From Aedes albopictus (taxonomy: Eukaryota > Arthropoda > Insecta > Diptera > Culicidae): a stretch of DNA of 64,000 nucleotides. This document shows positions 22,485 through 33,049 of the stretch, in pieces. The translations under genes were made by a program, and so were the position numbers. The notes below the pieces were generated by a model that ran no database searches, had not been told where the DNA came from, and saw only the letters and a list, made by a program, of their open reading frames with translations. The stretch is from positions 65,898,580 to 65,962,579 of the forward strand of contig NC_085138.1 in the NCBI RefSeq assembly GCF_035046485.1, in the 5' to 3' direction. Each line of letters opens with the position of its first letter. Position 1 is the first letter of the stretch.

Positions 22485-22848
22485 ACATGATTCCATCTAG
22501 GAAAGAATTGAAATTGAATTCAAACTTTGTCCCATCAAAAGCTCTTCAGACTAATTGGAAGCCTTTTGGCAGACAGCTTTGGAGACGACTTTGCTATACC
22601 CAGAGTCTTCCAACAACCATCTCAGAGCATCCCATCCTAGAACCGACGAGAGCCAATAAGCCGAAGTGGTGTTTTTCCAACGTACGAGAGTTGGAACAAC
22701 CATATGAGCCACCCACCACACCGCCACCATCACTGTGCTGCCGCATCTTAATCTCGTCAAGAACAAGCACATTGAATTTAAATGAAGATGAGATCGGTGC
22801 CACATACTGTTACCTGTTTTCGCTGTTGCTTCTGAAGCCGGGGGAGAG
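22485..22848. other. Unassigned sequence abutting the RTE 3' truncation
   Basis: On the minus strand the RTE reverse transcriptase frame runs on into this segment without a stop, but residue similarity to RTE ends at about 22850. The open frame down to 22551 therefore looks like chance read-through into flanking DNA. Confidence 0.45.
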
Positions 22849-22849
22849 T

Positions 22850-24013
22850 TGTACAAAATCGTCACCGATCTTATTAGCGTTTTGTAGATGGTGCATTTGG
22901 TGCGTGGGTGAATCTTTTTCGACCGCTGTTTCTTCTGGAGCCCGTAGTAGGCCCGACTTCCGCTGATGATGCGCCTCTGAATTTCACGGCTAACGTTGTT
23001 GTCAGCCATCAGTAAGGATCCGAAGTCGACGAATTCCTCCACCACCTCGAAAGTATCCCCGTCTATCGGGACATTACTACCCAGACGGATCCGGTCGTGT
23101 TCGGTTCCGCCTACCAGCATGTACTTTGTATTTGAGGCATTCACCACCAGTCCGACCTTTGCTGCTTCGCGTTTCAGGCGGGTGTACAGCTCTGCCACCG
23201 TTCCACATGTCCTGGCAATAATATCCATGTCGTCCGCAAAGCACACAAATTGTCCGGATTTTGTGAAAATCGTTCCCCAGCTGTTGACCTCGGCTCGTCG
23301 CATTACACCTTCCAGAGCGATGTTGAAGAGTAGGCATGAGCGTCCATCACCTTGTCTCAGTCCCCGGCGAGATACGAATGAACCCGAAACCCTTACGCAG
23401 TTTTGCACACCGTCCATCGTCGCTTCAATCAGTCTAGTCAGCTTCCCAGGAAAGCCGTTTTCGTCCATGAATCTCCATAGCTCTGCGCGGTCGATACTGT
23501 CGTATGCCGCTTTGAAGTCGATGAACAGGTGATGCGTTGGGACCTGGTATTCACGGCATTTCTGGAGGATTTGCCGTACGGTAAAAATCTGGTCCGTTGT
23601 CGACCGGCCGTCGATGAAGCCGGCTTGATAACTTCCCACGAACTCATTCGTTTTAGGTGACAGACGACGGAAGATGATCTGGGATAGCACTTTGTAGGCG
23701 GCATTCAAAATAGTGATCGCCCTGAAGTTCTCACATTCCAAATGGTCGCCTTTCTTGTGAATGGGGCAGATTACCCCTTCCTTCCACTCCTCCGGTAGCT
23801 GTGCGGTTTCCCAGATCCAGACTATCAGCCGATGCAGCCAATCTTGATGAGTTCAGCTGCGATACCATCCTTACCAGATACTTTGTTGGTTTTGAGCTGG
23901 TGAATGGCATCCTTAACTTCCCTCAGCGTGGGAGTTGGTTCATTTCCGTCCTCCGCTGCACTGACGTCGTCGTTTCCTCCGTTGCCGTGGGCTCCCGTGC
24001 CTACGTTCTCCAC
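22850..24013 (-). pseudogene. RTE reverse transcriptase domain
   Basis: The main frame (23741-22850) shows the order of RT blocks: FRAITILNAAYKVLSQII, YQAGFIDGRSTTDQIF, FIDFKAAYDSIDRAELW (first catalytic Asp), SRRGLRQGDGRSCLLFNIAL, VCFADDMDIIA (FADD catalytic pair) and LVVNASNTKYMLVGG. The segment 24013-23825 carries the N-terminal block KTNKVSGKDGIAAELIK in a different frame, so one frameshift separates it near 23800. The enzyme would copy element RNA at a nicked target. No RNase H follows, as expected of RTE. After ITILYN (about 22850) the similarity ends. The plus-strand frame at 22996-23532 is its antisense shadow. Confidence 0.85.
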
Positions 24014-24152
24014 GCCGTTCAGGTGCTGATCGAAGTGTTGCTTTCAGCTTTCGATCACCTCACGTCCGTCCGTCAAAATGCCTCCGTCTTTATCCCTGCA
24101 TATTTCGGCTCGCGGCACGAAGCCGTTGCGGGATGCGTTGAGCTTCCCAGAC

Positions 24153-24293
24153 AACCAGTAATCGTAAAACATGTTGCATAAGATGATAAAGTGGAGGCCA
24201 TATACGTGCATGCCTCCATTTAGGCGCATGTCAAATGTACGCATATCGCCTCCACTTTAACATCTTATGCAACATATTTTACGATCACTGGTT
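24153..24293. mobile_element. Palindromic MITE in the RTE linker
   Basis: Arms AACCAGTAATCGTAAAAC and GTTGCATAAGATGATAAAG mirror at the right end. The core GTGGAGGCCATATACGTGCA is shared with the copy at 57165-57300. It interrupts the RTE linker; no clean target duplication is visible. Confidence 0.72.
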
Positions 24294-24726
24294 GACTGGG
24301 TTGTGTGTTTCTTGGGAACGGCACAGCAGTTCCATTTCTTCACACTCCGCTTCTTCCAGGCGGCGCTTTTTCTCCCGAAAGAGGCGGGTCTTCTGTTTCC
24401 ACTTCTGTTTATAACGTTCCACGTTCCACGTTCCTGTCGAGTCCCTTGCTGCAGCATTACCGCCCTCGCTGCGTTCTTCTCCTCCAAAACCGTTCTGCAC
24501 TCTTCGTCGAACCATTCGTTCCGTCGATTCCGTTCCACGTACCCAATGGTGCTCTCGGCTGCGTCGATGATGGCTGCTTTCACTGTACTCCAGCAGTCCT
24601 CTAGAGAAGCCTCAACGAGCTCGCCCTCGTCTGGCAACGCGGCCTCGAGATTCTGCGCGTATGCTGAGGCGACATCCGGTTGTTTCAGTCGCTCTAGGTT
24701 GTACCGTGGCGGTCGCCGGTACCGAA
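24290..24726 (-). pseudogene. RTE linker between endonuclease and RT
   Basis: Minus-strand pieces RRNEWFDEECRTVLEEKNAA and GYVERNR belong to the conserved linker of RTE proteins (WFDEEC block). Frames alternate near 24500 with RERLF-like and charged helical stretches, showing indels. It is cut at 24727 by the nested foldback elements. Confidence 0.75.
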
Positions 24727-24738
24727 CATTGCACAGTG

Positions 24739-26673
24739 CACAGTGGGAAAAATCGACCCAAAAAACGGATCTTTTAACGCCGCTGGTTTCGATACGTGAA
24801 GTTGACCATTTCTGACGTAAAAAAATACGAGAAATCGATTGGTGCTAAATTCATTCACCGCACGGCACGGGAAGTGGTCCATTTTGCCCCATTTTGCACA
24901 TTTTTCATACAAAAGGAGAATCAAAATGTACTTTCAAACAACTAACACGACTGTAGATCGTTGAAAATAGCTGCAGGTGTAATTAGAGGTCAATAGAAAT
25001 CATAAACATACATGAAAGATCCTTTTAAATGCTTATTTTGCCCCATATGCCCCAACAACTGCTGGAAATTGTGAATGTTACATAAATTTGCATGGATTTT
25101 TAATGTTACTGATTTGAATTTGTTTTTTTTTCGCATAAACAAGAAGCGCTAGATTTGTTATCACCAGAATCATCTTCAGTAGTTGTCCAATTTGCCCCAT
25201 TTTGCCCTATTATCATAGAATAATGAGATTTAAAATGTATTTATAAGAGGCATATACTGCTATGGAAAGTTGACATTAGTTCTAGTTGCAATTGGAAGCT
25301 GACAGTTATCATGCGCATTTATTAAATATATTTTCCCTATTTTACCCTACATTCCCCTAAAACTGCTGGATGATAGCATTTTTTTGTATTATTTTGCAAT
25401 GTCACTGGTTGCAATACATGAAGTCCAGGATCATTTTTGATACATACAAATGCGTTTTATCGATTAGCTTTAGAATCATTCACGGGAGGGTACAAACAGC
25501 TGTCCATTTTACCCCAATTTGCCCTGATATGTTGTCGCTTCATGAATGAATTGATTCCCCACATTTGCTTATGTCCGAATTGATGGACTTTTGGTACTGA
25601 AACCAATGTAATCAAAAGGACAGTTAAGAATATGACTTTGGTGGGGAATTCAGGGTATAATAAGCATAAATCTTAATCTAAATTGATGGCAAATATGCAC
25701 ACAACTAATTAAATTTGACATCTTAAGTATATATATATAATTTGGTGCATTAAAACACGCTATATTTAATCAGTTTAGCGCATATTTGTCATATATATGT
25801 ATTTTTGATAACAGTACTAATGCTAATAAGGGAAATTAATTTATTCATTACATGACAAAAATCAGGGCAAATTAATTTATTCATTACATGATAAAAAATC
25901 AGGGCAAATTGGGGTGAGATGGACAGCTATTCATACCATTCCGAGAAGGATCCTAATATTAATCGATAACCCGCATTTGTATATATCAAAAATGATCCAG
26001 GACTTCATGTTTTGTATCCAACAAAACTATACAAAATATATTATTATCCAGCAGTTTTAGGGGAATGTAGGATAAAATAGGAAAATATCTTTCATATATA
26101 CGCATGATAACTGTTAGCATCCAATTTCACCTTAAGCTAATTTCAACGTGCTATAGCAGTATTTATGTTTCATAACTACACTTGAAATCTATTTTTTTTC
26201 ATGAAAATAGGGCAAAATGGGGCAAATTGGACAACTCCTGAAAGGATTGTGGTGAAAATAGATCTGGCGCTTTTTATTTATGCTAAACAAATCACTTCAA
26301 ATCAGTAACATTTAAAATCCATTCATAATTAGGAAAAAAATGCGAATATCTACAAGTTGTTGGGGCATATGGGGCAAAATAAGCTTTTAAAAGGATCTTC
26401 CATGTATGTTTATGATTTCTATTGACCTCTTATAACACCTGCAGCTATTTTCAACGATTTGCAGTCGTGTTAGTTCTTTGAAAGTACATTTTGATTTTTT
26501 TTGTATGAAAAAAGGGTAAAATGGGGCAAAATGGAACACTTCCCGTGCCGTGCGGTGAATGAATTTAGCACCAATCGATTTCTCGTATTTTTTTACGTCA
26601 GAAATGGTCAACTTCACGTACCGAAACCAGCGGCGTTAAAAGATCCGTTTTTGGGTCGATTTTTCCCACTGTG
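24739..26673. mobile_element. Transib-like foldback element A, CAGTG target duplication
   Basis: Both ends read inward CACAGTGGGAAAAATCGACC. Flanked by CAGTG (24734-24738, 26674-26678), which places the insertion two bases inside the tip of element B. The whole 1935 bases form two inverted arms meeting near 25725 (for example CGTGCCGTGCGGTGAATG and its mirror). The interior repeats TTTGCCCCATTTTGCCC-like blocks. At 25855-25915 a block with TTAATTTATTCATTACATGA is duplicated in tandem. No transposase frame. Confidence 0.8.
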
Positions 26674-27739
26674 CAGTGGTCCACGAAACAGATTTACGAG
26701 GAAAGATGCATTTAGCGCCTTCAAATGATTTTCTAGAGTAATATGGTCTTCTACAAAGTTGTTCCTAAAAATAAGGCCCTCTTTTCAATATACATGAAAA
26801 TTAGGGTGGTCCATATTTTCAAAGTAATTGGGAACCAAACTTTTTTATAAGCGAAAATAACTATATACATTCTAGATGTATCTATCAGATCCATCAATTT
26901 TGAGCAAGTTTGCTAAACATACTTTTTATGTAGCTTTAAAATTGACCGATCTAGAGGTATTTTTCTGAATAAGCTTGGGGTGGTTCTAGAAAAACCAGTT
27001 TTCTGGCGTTAATTTTTTCAGTTTTGATTTTTCATTAAAGTCGCCCGAGAAACACTTGTAGAGTATTTGAAGACGCGTCGTTTCCTGCGCTGAGATGGTC
27101 GTTATCTCTTTTGGTTCAAAAGTTACAGGCATTTTTCTTAAAAAATCATAGTTTTTTTTAAAAAAGGTGTTATGGCGGGTTGGGGCAAACATAAAAAATA
27201 TCTTTTGCCCGCATTCAAAAGAAGAAATGTTGTTATAAGACATATCAAAAAAACTAGAGGAGTGTTATTTTTGTAACTCATGTTAAAAATACTTGAAAAG
27301 TGCCTATTTTTTCTAGAAAATCATCAATATCTTTTGAACGAAATGAAGTAGCAACATTCTCAGCACACGAAAATGCGCGTTTTTGGGAGCTCTAAAAGTG
27401 GTTCTTAGGCGACTTTGACGAGAAATTTGAAACAAAAAAGATAAAGCAATAAAACGATTTGTTCTAGCGTCACCCTATGAAAACTATGGGAAAATGCTCC
27501 AAATTTGGCCAAAACAGTTTAAACGCCTTATCTTTTTTGTTTCAAATTCCTCATCAGAACCATTTTTAGAGCTTTAAAAAACGCACATTTTCGTGCGCTG
27601 AGAATGTTGCTACGTCATTCCGTTCAAAAGATATTGATGATTTTTTAGAAAAAATAGGCACTTTTCAAGTATTTTTCACTTGAGTTACAAAAATAACACC
27701 CTTCTAGTTTTTTGATATGTTTTATAACAACATTTCTTC

Positions 27740-27989
27740 GAAGACCACATTATCAAGAAGACTTGCAGCACTGCTGAAAATCGGGAGCCACTATTAGCAG
27801 CGCCACCGTGGATGAAGGTGACACTATTCATTATAGTGTGCGTAAATCTTCATACTCGCACCAATACACTCTTACAGTTATATACAAAGGTACCACCTTA
27901 GCTCAACAGGCAGCGGTGCCGTCGGTAACCCTTGCCGATAGTATGGGAAAACAACAGAATTGCATGTCTTCTTGATAAAGTAGTTTTCG
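27740..27989. mobile_element. 250-bp MITE with 7-8 bp target duplication in element B
   Basis: Ends GAAGACCACATTATCAAG and, inward from the right, GAAAACTACTTTATCAAG. ATTTCTTC flanks both sides (27732-27739, 27990-27997), and removal restores the mirror symmetry of B's arms. An 8-bp duplication suggests a hAT-like or P-like mobiliser. Confidence 0.72.
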
Positions 27990-28044
27990 ATTTCTTCTTT
28001 TGAATGCGGGCAAAAGATATTTTTTATGTTTGCCCCAACCCGCC

Positions 28045-28893
28045 TGTTGGGTACACACTCAATGGAGGTTGGTTCGTAGCACTTACCTTAGCACGTCGAA
28101 CTTACCCGTGATCGAGCCACCAACAGCTGTTCACTCAACAGCCATCAGCAGGGGGGGGGGGGCGTCAGCTGCGCTCGTTGCAGCTACCACCGGAGGTTCT
28201 GGTTCCCGACAGCCGTACACACCCCGGACACCGACTACTACTTCTGCACCGCCGACAGCCGTTCACCGCACGGCCACCAGCGCGTTCTCTCCTCGAAGGA
28301 CCACGGCAAATGCCGAACACGCCTAATTCTGCCTTCGTAACCGTCGTGCCTCGCTTGCCACCGGATGCCGGAAGTAACACCGAATGAGGAAAACCAGGAA
28401 AATTAAAGAATAACTCTTTCTTTGTGTCACTTTCCGGGCACCACACAACCGGCAAACACGACAGCTCCCAACAGCTCTGCTTCAATGCAGCTGCACCGCC
28501 GCACCAATCGCCTCGATCAATCGAAACGCACCGCAACGTAAAACAACGACGAACAAGACGCAACACGTTTTCCTTGCACGCCAACGCCGATTCAGAGGAG
28601 CACACACACACAGTTCCACCGACTCGCACCGATCGGACTAGCCACCACTATCACTATCTTTCGGCACTCGTTCAAGAAAAACACTTGTTCCGTTGGTCCG
28701 TTCACGTCGGCGGTATAATTGATACTGAATGAAATGACATGAAAGAATGAACTTAAATATATCTCTCCTTCGGGTTGGCAGCCGGTCAACGCACAGCATG
28801 CTGCAGCATAGGCTCCGCACGTCGTTGGAGTCACATCGCTGGCTGATGATGATGAGTGGTAACTCTCTCTTCTGCACGCGTTTGGCGCGTACA
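28045..28893. mobile_element. Putative solo LTR, 849 bp, CCGCC duplication
   Basis: Starts TGTTGGGTACACACTCAA and ends GCGCGTACA (TG...CA ends), flanked by CCGCC (28040-28044, 28894-28898). Removing it rejoins ACCCGCC to ATAACACC exactly as in the mirror arm at 27165-27185. A 5-bp duplication with TG/CA ends is the signature of an LTR left by recombination between two LTRs. Orientation is undecided. Confidence 0.72.
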
Positions 28894-29395
28894 CCGCCAT
28901 AACACCTTTTTAAAAAAAATATGACTTTTTAAGAAAAATTCCTGCAACTATTGAACCAAAAGAGATATCGACCATCTCAGCGCACGAAACGACGCGTCTT
29001 CAAATGCTCTACAAGTGTTTCTCGGGCGACTTTGATGAAAAATCGAAACTGAAAAAATTTCGCCAGAAAACTGGTTTTTCTTGAACCACCCTAAGCTTAT
29101 TCAGAAAAATACCTCTAGATCGGTCAATTTTAAAGCTACATGTTCAGCAAACTTGCTCAAAATTGATAGATCTACAACTATCCCGAAGAATGTATATACA
29201 GTTATTCTCGCTTATAAAAAAGTTTGGTTCCCAATTTCTTTGAAAATATGGGCCACCCTAATTTTCATGTATATTGAAAAGAGGGCCTTATTTTTACGAA
29301 CAACTTTGTAGAAGACCATATTACACTAGAAAATCATTTGAAGGCGCTAAATGCATCTTTCCTCGTCAATCTGTTTTGTGGACCATTGTGCATTG

Positions 29396-30181
29396 TTGAT
29401 GACGGAGAGTTTTGGGCGCAGTTTGACCATCACCAGATAGTGGTCGGAGTCGATGTTGGCGCCACGATAGGTCCTGACGTCGATAACGTCGGAGAAGTGC
29501 CGTCCGTCAATCAGATCGTGGTCGATTTGATATTGCGTCTGCTGTGGTGATCTCCAGGTGTAACGATACGGGAGGCTGTGTTGGAAAAAGGTGCTACGAA
29601 TGGCCATATTTTTGGAGGCGGCGAAATCAATTAGTCGTAGGCCGTTTTCGTTCGTTTGCTGGTCGGCGGTGAACTTTCCAATTGTCGGTCTGAATTCCTC
29701 CTCCTAGCCTACATCTCCTATGATGATCTTGACGTCGTGGCTTGGGCAGCGTTCGAGCTGCGCGTAAAATGCGTCCTTGTCATCATCAGTGCTTCCGGAG
29801 TGTGGGCTGTGTGCGTTTATTATGCTGAAGTTGAAGAATCGGCCCTTGATCCTTAACCTGCACATTCTTTCGTCGATCGGCCACCAACCGATCACGCGCC
29901 TCTGCATATCACCCATCACGATAAAAGCTGTTCCCAGCTCGCGTGTGTTGCCGCAGCTCTGGTAGATGGTATGATTACCTCTAAACGTTCGCACCATGGA
30001 TCCTGTCCAACACACCTCCTGCAGCGCTACGATGCCGAACCCGCGGTCCTTCAGTAGATCGGCGAGTATGCGGGTGCTCCCAATGAAGTTGAGAGATCGG
30101 CAGTTCCACGTACCGAGTTTAAAATCGCAAGTCCTTTTTGTTCGCTGGGGTCGTTGCCGTTGGTCTCGGTTCGTATTATTC
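29396..30181 (-). pseudogene. RTE endonuclease domain (N-terminal part of the split RTE)
   Basis: The minus-strand frame at 30204-29704 reads FKLGTWNCRSLN (the WN motif at the start of AP endonucleases), FGIVALQEVCWTG (QE catalytic Glu), GTAFIVMGDMQRRVIGWWP and VKIIIGD. It then stops at a deletion near 29705 where the copy at 604-1310 has extra residues (NAQVDQEKEF). The remainder continues in another frame to 29396 ([20 protein letters not shown], with SDHYLV providing the catalytic His). This would nick target DNA for RTE insertion. Its 5' side is cut at 30181 by the BEL LTR; the missing leader is found at 55076. Confidence 0.85.
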
Positions 30182-30479
30182 TGTCTGCGACCAAGGAATA
30201 CCACCCACCCCAGACTACATCCCTGGATGATGGTGGACTTAGACCTGTGCGCCGCCGCGCCACGCCGCCGCCGCCGACTGTTTTTGTCCCACGCCGACGC
30301 CGACCGAGGTATCGGCGGCGCGCCATACGCCGATATTTGTCACGCCGCCGATTTTCATTTTTCGCGCCGGTGATCAGTGCACGAACAAAATTAAGTTTAT
30401 ATAAATAAATTTGAGATAAAAAAAATCTCACGATCACTATCGTAACAGTTTGATTACAATAATTGATTTCTCAACTCTT

Positions 30480-32603
30480 AGAACACATATTCACATCTCT
30501 CCAGAAGTTTCTTCAGAGAATGTTCCAGAAGTCTTCAGTGGAACAAGGATTCCGTGATGCCTCCTGGAGATCCACCTCGGATTTCTCCAGAAAAATGTTC
30601 AAGGATGCCTCCAGGATGATTTTTTTTTCAGAAGATCAGGAATACTTTCAAAAATTATTTCAGGAGAATTCAGGGATGCCTACTAGAGATATATCAGAGA
30701 TTCATCCAGAAGATCCTTCAGGAATTCTCATAGGAAGTTCTTCAGAGAGCCTGAGAGTTCCTTCATTGATTCCTTCAGAAATTCCTTCAGGAGTTCCTTC
30801 AGGAGTTCCTTCAGGAGTTCCTTCAGAAGTTTCTCTAGGATCTAGTCCAGGAGTTTCCTCAGAGATTTCTCCAGGAGATCCATAAGAAATTCCTGGAATT
30901 TGTTCAAGAATCCCTCTTGAAATTCCTTCGGAGATTCCTCTTGGAATTACTTCGGGATGCCTCCAGAAAAATTTGTAGAGAATCTTTCAGGAGTTCTTCA
31001 AGCATTGCTCCAGAAGTTCCTTCGGTGATCTCTCCAAGAGTTCGCTCAGGGGTCTCCCTAATAGCACCAGGAGGATTCAGGGATGCCTCCATGTGTTCAT
31101 TAGGAATTCCTTCAGAAGATCCCTAAGCTATTTCAACGAGAGTTCGTTCAGGTATCCTTCCAGAAGTCCCTTTAAATATTCTTTCAGGAGGATTCATAAA
31201 TACCATATGAAGATTCATCAAGAATCCAGCAGCAACGCTTCACGATGCACTTCCGAAACCTAAACCAAGTGAACCATCAGCTTTAAGTTACATGTTAAGT
31301 TTTAATTTTGATGATTGTTGTTTTTCCTCTTTTGTTTTATAATTTGCTTTTATCTATGTATGTATGTTTTACTTCACTGAGACATAGTCAGATGAAGATT
31401 GGTATTAAATAAATAAATAAATAAATAAATAAATCCCGTTAGAAGTTTCTTCAGGGATTCCTGCAGGAGATCTTTAGAAATTAGTTTAGGAGTTCCTGCA
31501 GGGATTCCTTCTGAAGTACCATTAGAAATTCCTACAGCAGTTCTTTCTTGGAGTTCCATCAGAGATTCCTCCAGGAATTTCAGGGATTCTTGCAGTTGTT
31601 TCTTCAGAGATTGCTGCTGAATTTCTTCAGGGATTCCTACAGAAGTTCCTTCAGAAATCATTACAAAAATTCCTTCAGAGAATCTTATACGAAGATCCAA
31701 GGATACCACCAAGAGAACTCAGGGAATACCCCAGTAGTTTATTCAGCGATTCCTATATAAGAGTTCTTTCCATGATTTCTTCAGGATATCCTTAGGGAAT
31801 TGTTAGAGAAGTTTCTTTAAGCGTTTTTCCAGGGATCGCTCCTGGGGTTATTTCAGAATGAGATTGAGATTTTTTCAGAAAGACTCACGGATGCTTTCAG
31901 GAGTTTCATCAAAGATTCAGGACTTCCTACAGGAGTTCCTTCAGGAAATCTTGTAGGAGTACCTTCAATAATTCCCTTAGGATTATAATCAGGCATATCT
32001 CAAGGATATTTTTGAGGGATCTTTCATGGAGTTTCTACAAGAATTCCTCAAGAATTTCCTTCTGGAATTCTTTAGAGAATACCTCTTGCAAATCCTTTCC
32101 CCTACCCGGAAGCATCCTCTGGAAATCCTTTGAGGATTCCGCCTGAAAATCCTGTGGATATTCCTACTGGAATTCTTTCGGGCATTCTACTGGAATCCCT
32201 GCAGGGAATTCTCCTGTAATTTATTCGGGGATTCCTCCTACACTTCCTTCAGGGGTTCCCCTGGTCATGCTCCGAAGATTCCTTATAGCTTTTTCCTGGA
32301 ATTGTTTCAGGGATTCCACTTGCAATTCCTCCGGAGATTCTTCCTAGACTTTATTTCAGTCCTCCTAGACTTCCTTCGAGGATTCCTCCTTAAATTCTTT
32401 CGGGGATTCTTTCTAATATTCCGTCAAATTTCTTTGGTAGTTTCTCTAAGAATTCTTTCGGAGATTTTACCTGGAATACCTCCACTTTATTTAGGGATTC
32501 CTCTTGTATTTCCTTCGGGGATTCCTCCTAGAATTCATTCTGGAATGTCTCCTGGAATGCCTTTGGGGATTCCTTCTGGAATTCCTTCGGGTATTGCTCC
32601 TAG
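30480..32603. repeat. Degenerate 12/24-bp repeat array, T-rich orientation, first half
   Basis: Variants of ATTCCTTCAGGR and ATTCCTCCTGGA follow one another; the cleanest run is at 30780-30830. Because the period is a multiple of three, long open frames rich in Gly-Ile-Pro-Ser appear in several frames, none of them a gene. Confidence 0.85.
31225..31434 (+). mobile_element. Retroposon 3' end with (AAAT)n tail
   Basis: Non-repeat sequence ending AGACATAGTCAGATGAAG, then ATTGGTATT and a run of AAAT units at 31405-31434, interrupting the array. The tail pattern is typical of a LINE or SINE 3' end. Family not identified. Confidence 0.6.
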
Positions 32604-32608
32604 ATATC

Positions 32609-33044
32609 TGTTCACGCACATTCCAGCGTCTGTCTAGGGCCGGTACTATGTTGGTCAGTTCCGAGGACTATCACTGATTAAACAATTTACAGCAGTTCAA
32701 CAGGTACAATAACAAAGCACTTTATTCAGGTTGGTCGGTTTATTTATTACTATACAGGTAACACGGAACATTTATCTTCTGGTCAAATTTTGTATAAAGG
32801 ACAATTTACTACAGTTGTTCTTATACTAATGTTGTGCTACTGGAGTTTCTGATGGTCTTTTATAGTCATATAATTTGGCGGGAAACCCGAAATGTCCCCG
32901 AAGATCTATAAAATGGTCATGGGCTATTGCTTTTCTGTTTTGTGTATCTTATTAGAACGCTACACTAATAAAAAATGGATACAACTGCTCGAACAAACTG
33001 TGAGCCTATTTTACAGTCAGAATTGGCTAAAACTGGCGTTAACA
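32609..33044. mobile_element. Solo LTR, 436 bp, ATATC duplication
   Basis: Starts TGTTCACGCACATTCC, ends TGGCGTTAACA, and is flanked by ATATC (32604-32608, 33045-33049). A TATAAAATGG box lies at about 32908. TG...CA ends and a 5-bp duplication identify an LTR; no internal region or second LTR is present. Confidence 0.78.
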
Positions 33045-33049
33045 ATATC

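Larger units (their letters stand above)
22850..24726 (-). mobile_element. RTE-clade LINE, reverse transcriptase half
   Basis: Minus-strand body of an RTE element. The linker (24637-24290), the MITE 24153-24293, the RT start (TPTLREVKDAIHQL near 23935) and the RT core down to 22850 are collinear. It continues, after removal of the nested Transib-like elements, at 29396-30181 (endonuclease) and then at 55076-55465 (leader). The junction at 24726 and 29396 is exact: the RTE runs straight through a CATTG target duplicated at 24727-24731 and 29391-29395. The 3' end is truncated at about 22850, before the C terminus of the RT. Confidence 0.85.
24732..29390. mobile_element. Transib-like foldback element B, CATTG target duplication
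   Basis: The right end reads GACCATTGTG, that is CACAATGGTCCACAAAACAG inward. The left end, once element A is removed, reads CACAGTGGTCCACGAAACAG. CATTG flanks both sides (24727-24731, 29391-29395). A CACWRTG-type heptamer end with a 5-bp duplication fits the Transib superfamily. Arms of about 800 bases are inverted around about 27485. It contains A (24739-26673), a 250-bp element (27740-27989) and a solo LTR (28045-28893). Without these it is about 1.6 kb and non-autonomous. Confidence 0.8.

Noticed and set aside
22551..22850. Extension of the RTE protein C-terminus
   Set aside because: The frame is open but similarity to RTE stops at about 22850 and the residues look random.
22996..23532. 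178-residue plus-strand frame
   Set aside because: Antisense shadow of the RTE reverse transcriptase.
27890..27960. tRNA-like A box (TTAGCTCAACAGGCAG)
   Set aside because: No B box at the right distance and no cloverleaf pairing; it is the interior of a 250-bp MITE.
30154..30408. Arg/Pro-rich protein
   Set aside because: It is a translation of the RTE, the LTR and the GCC-rich subterminal repeats of the hAT-like element.
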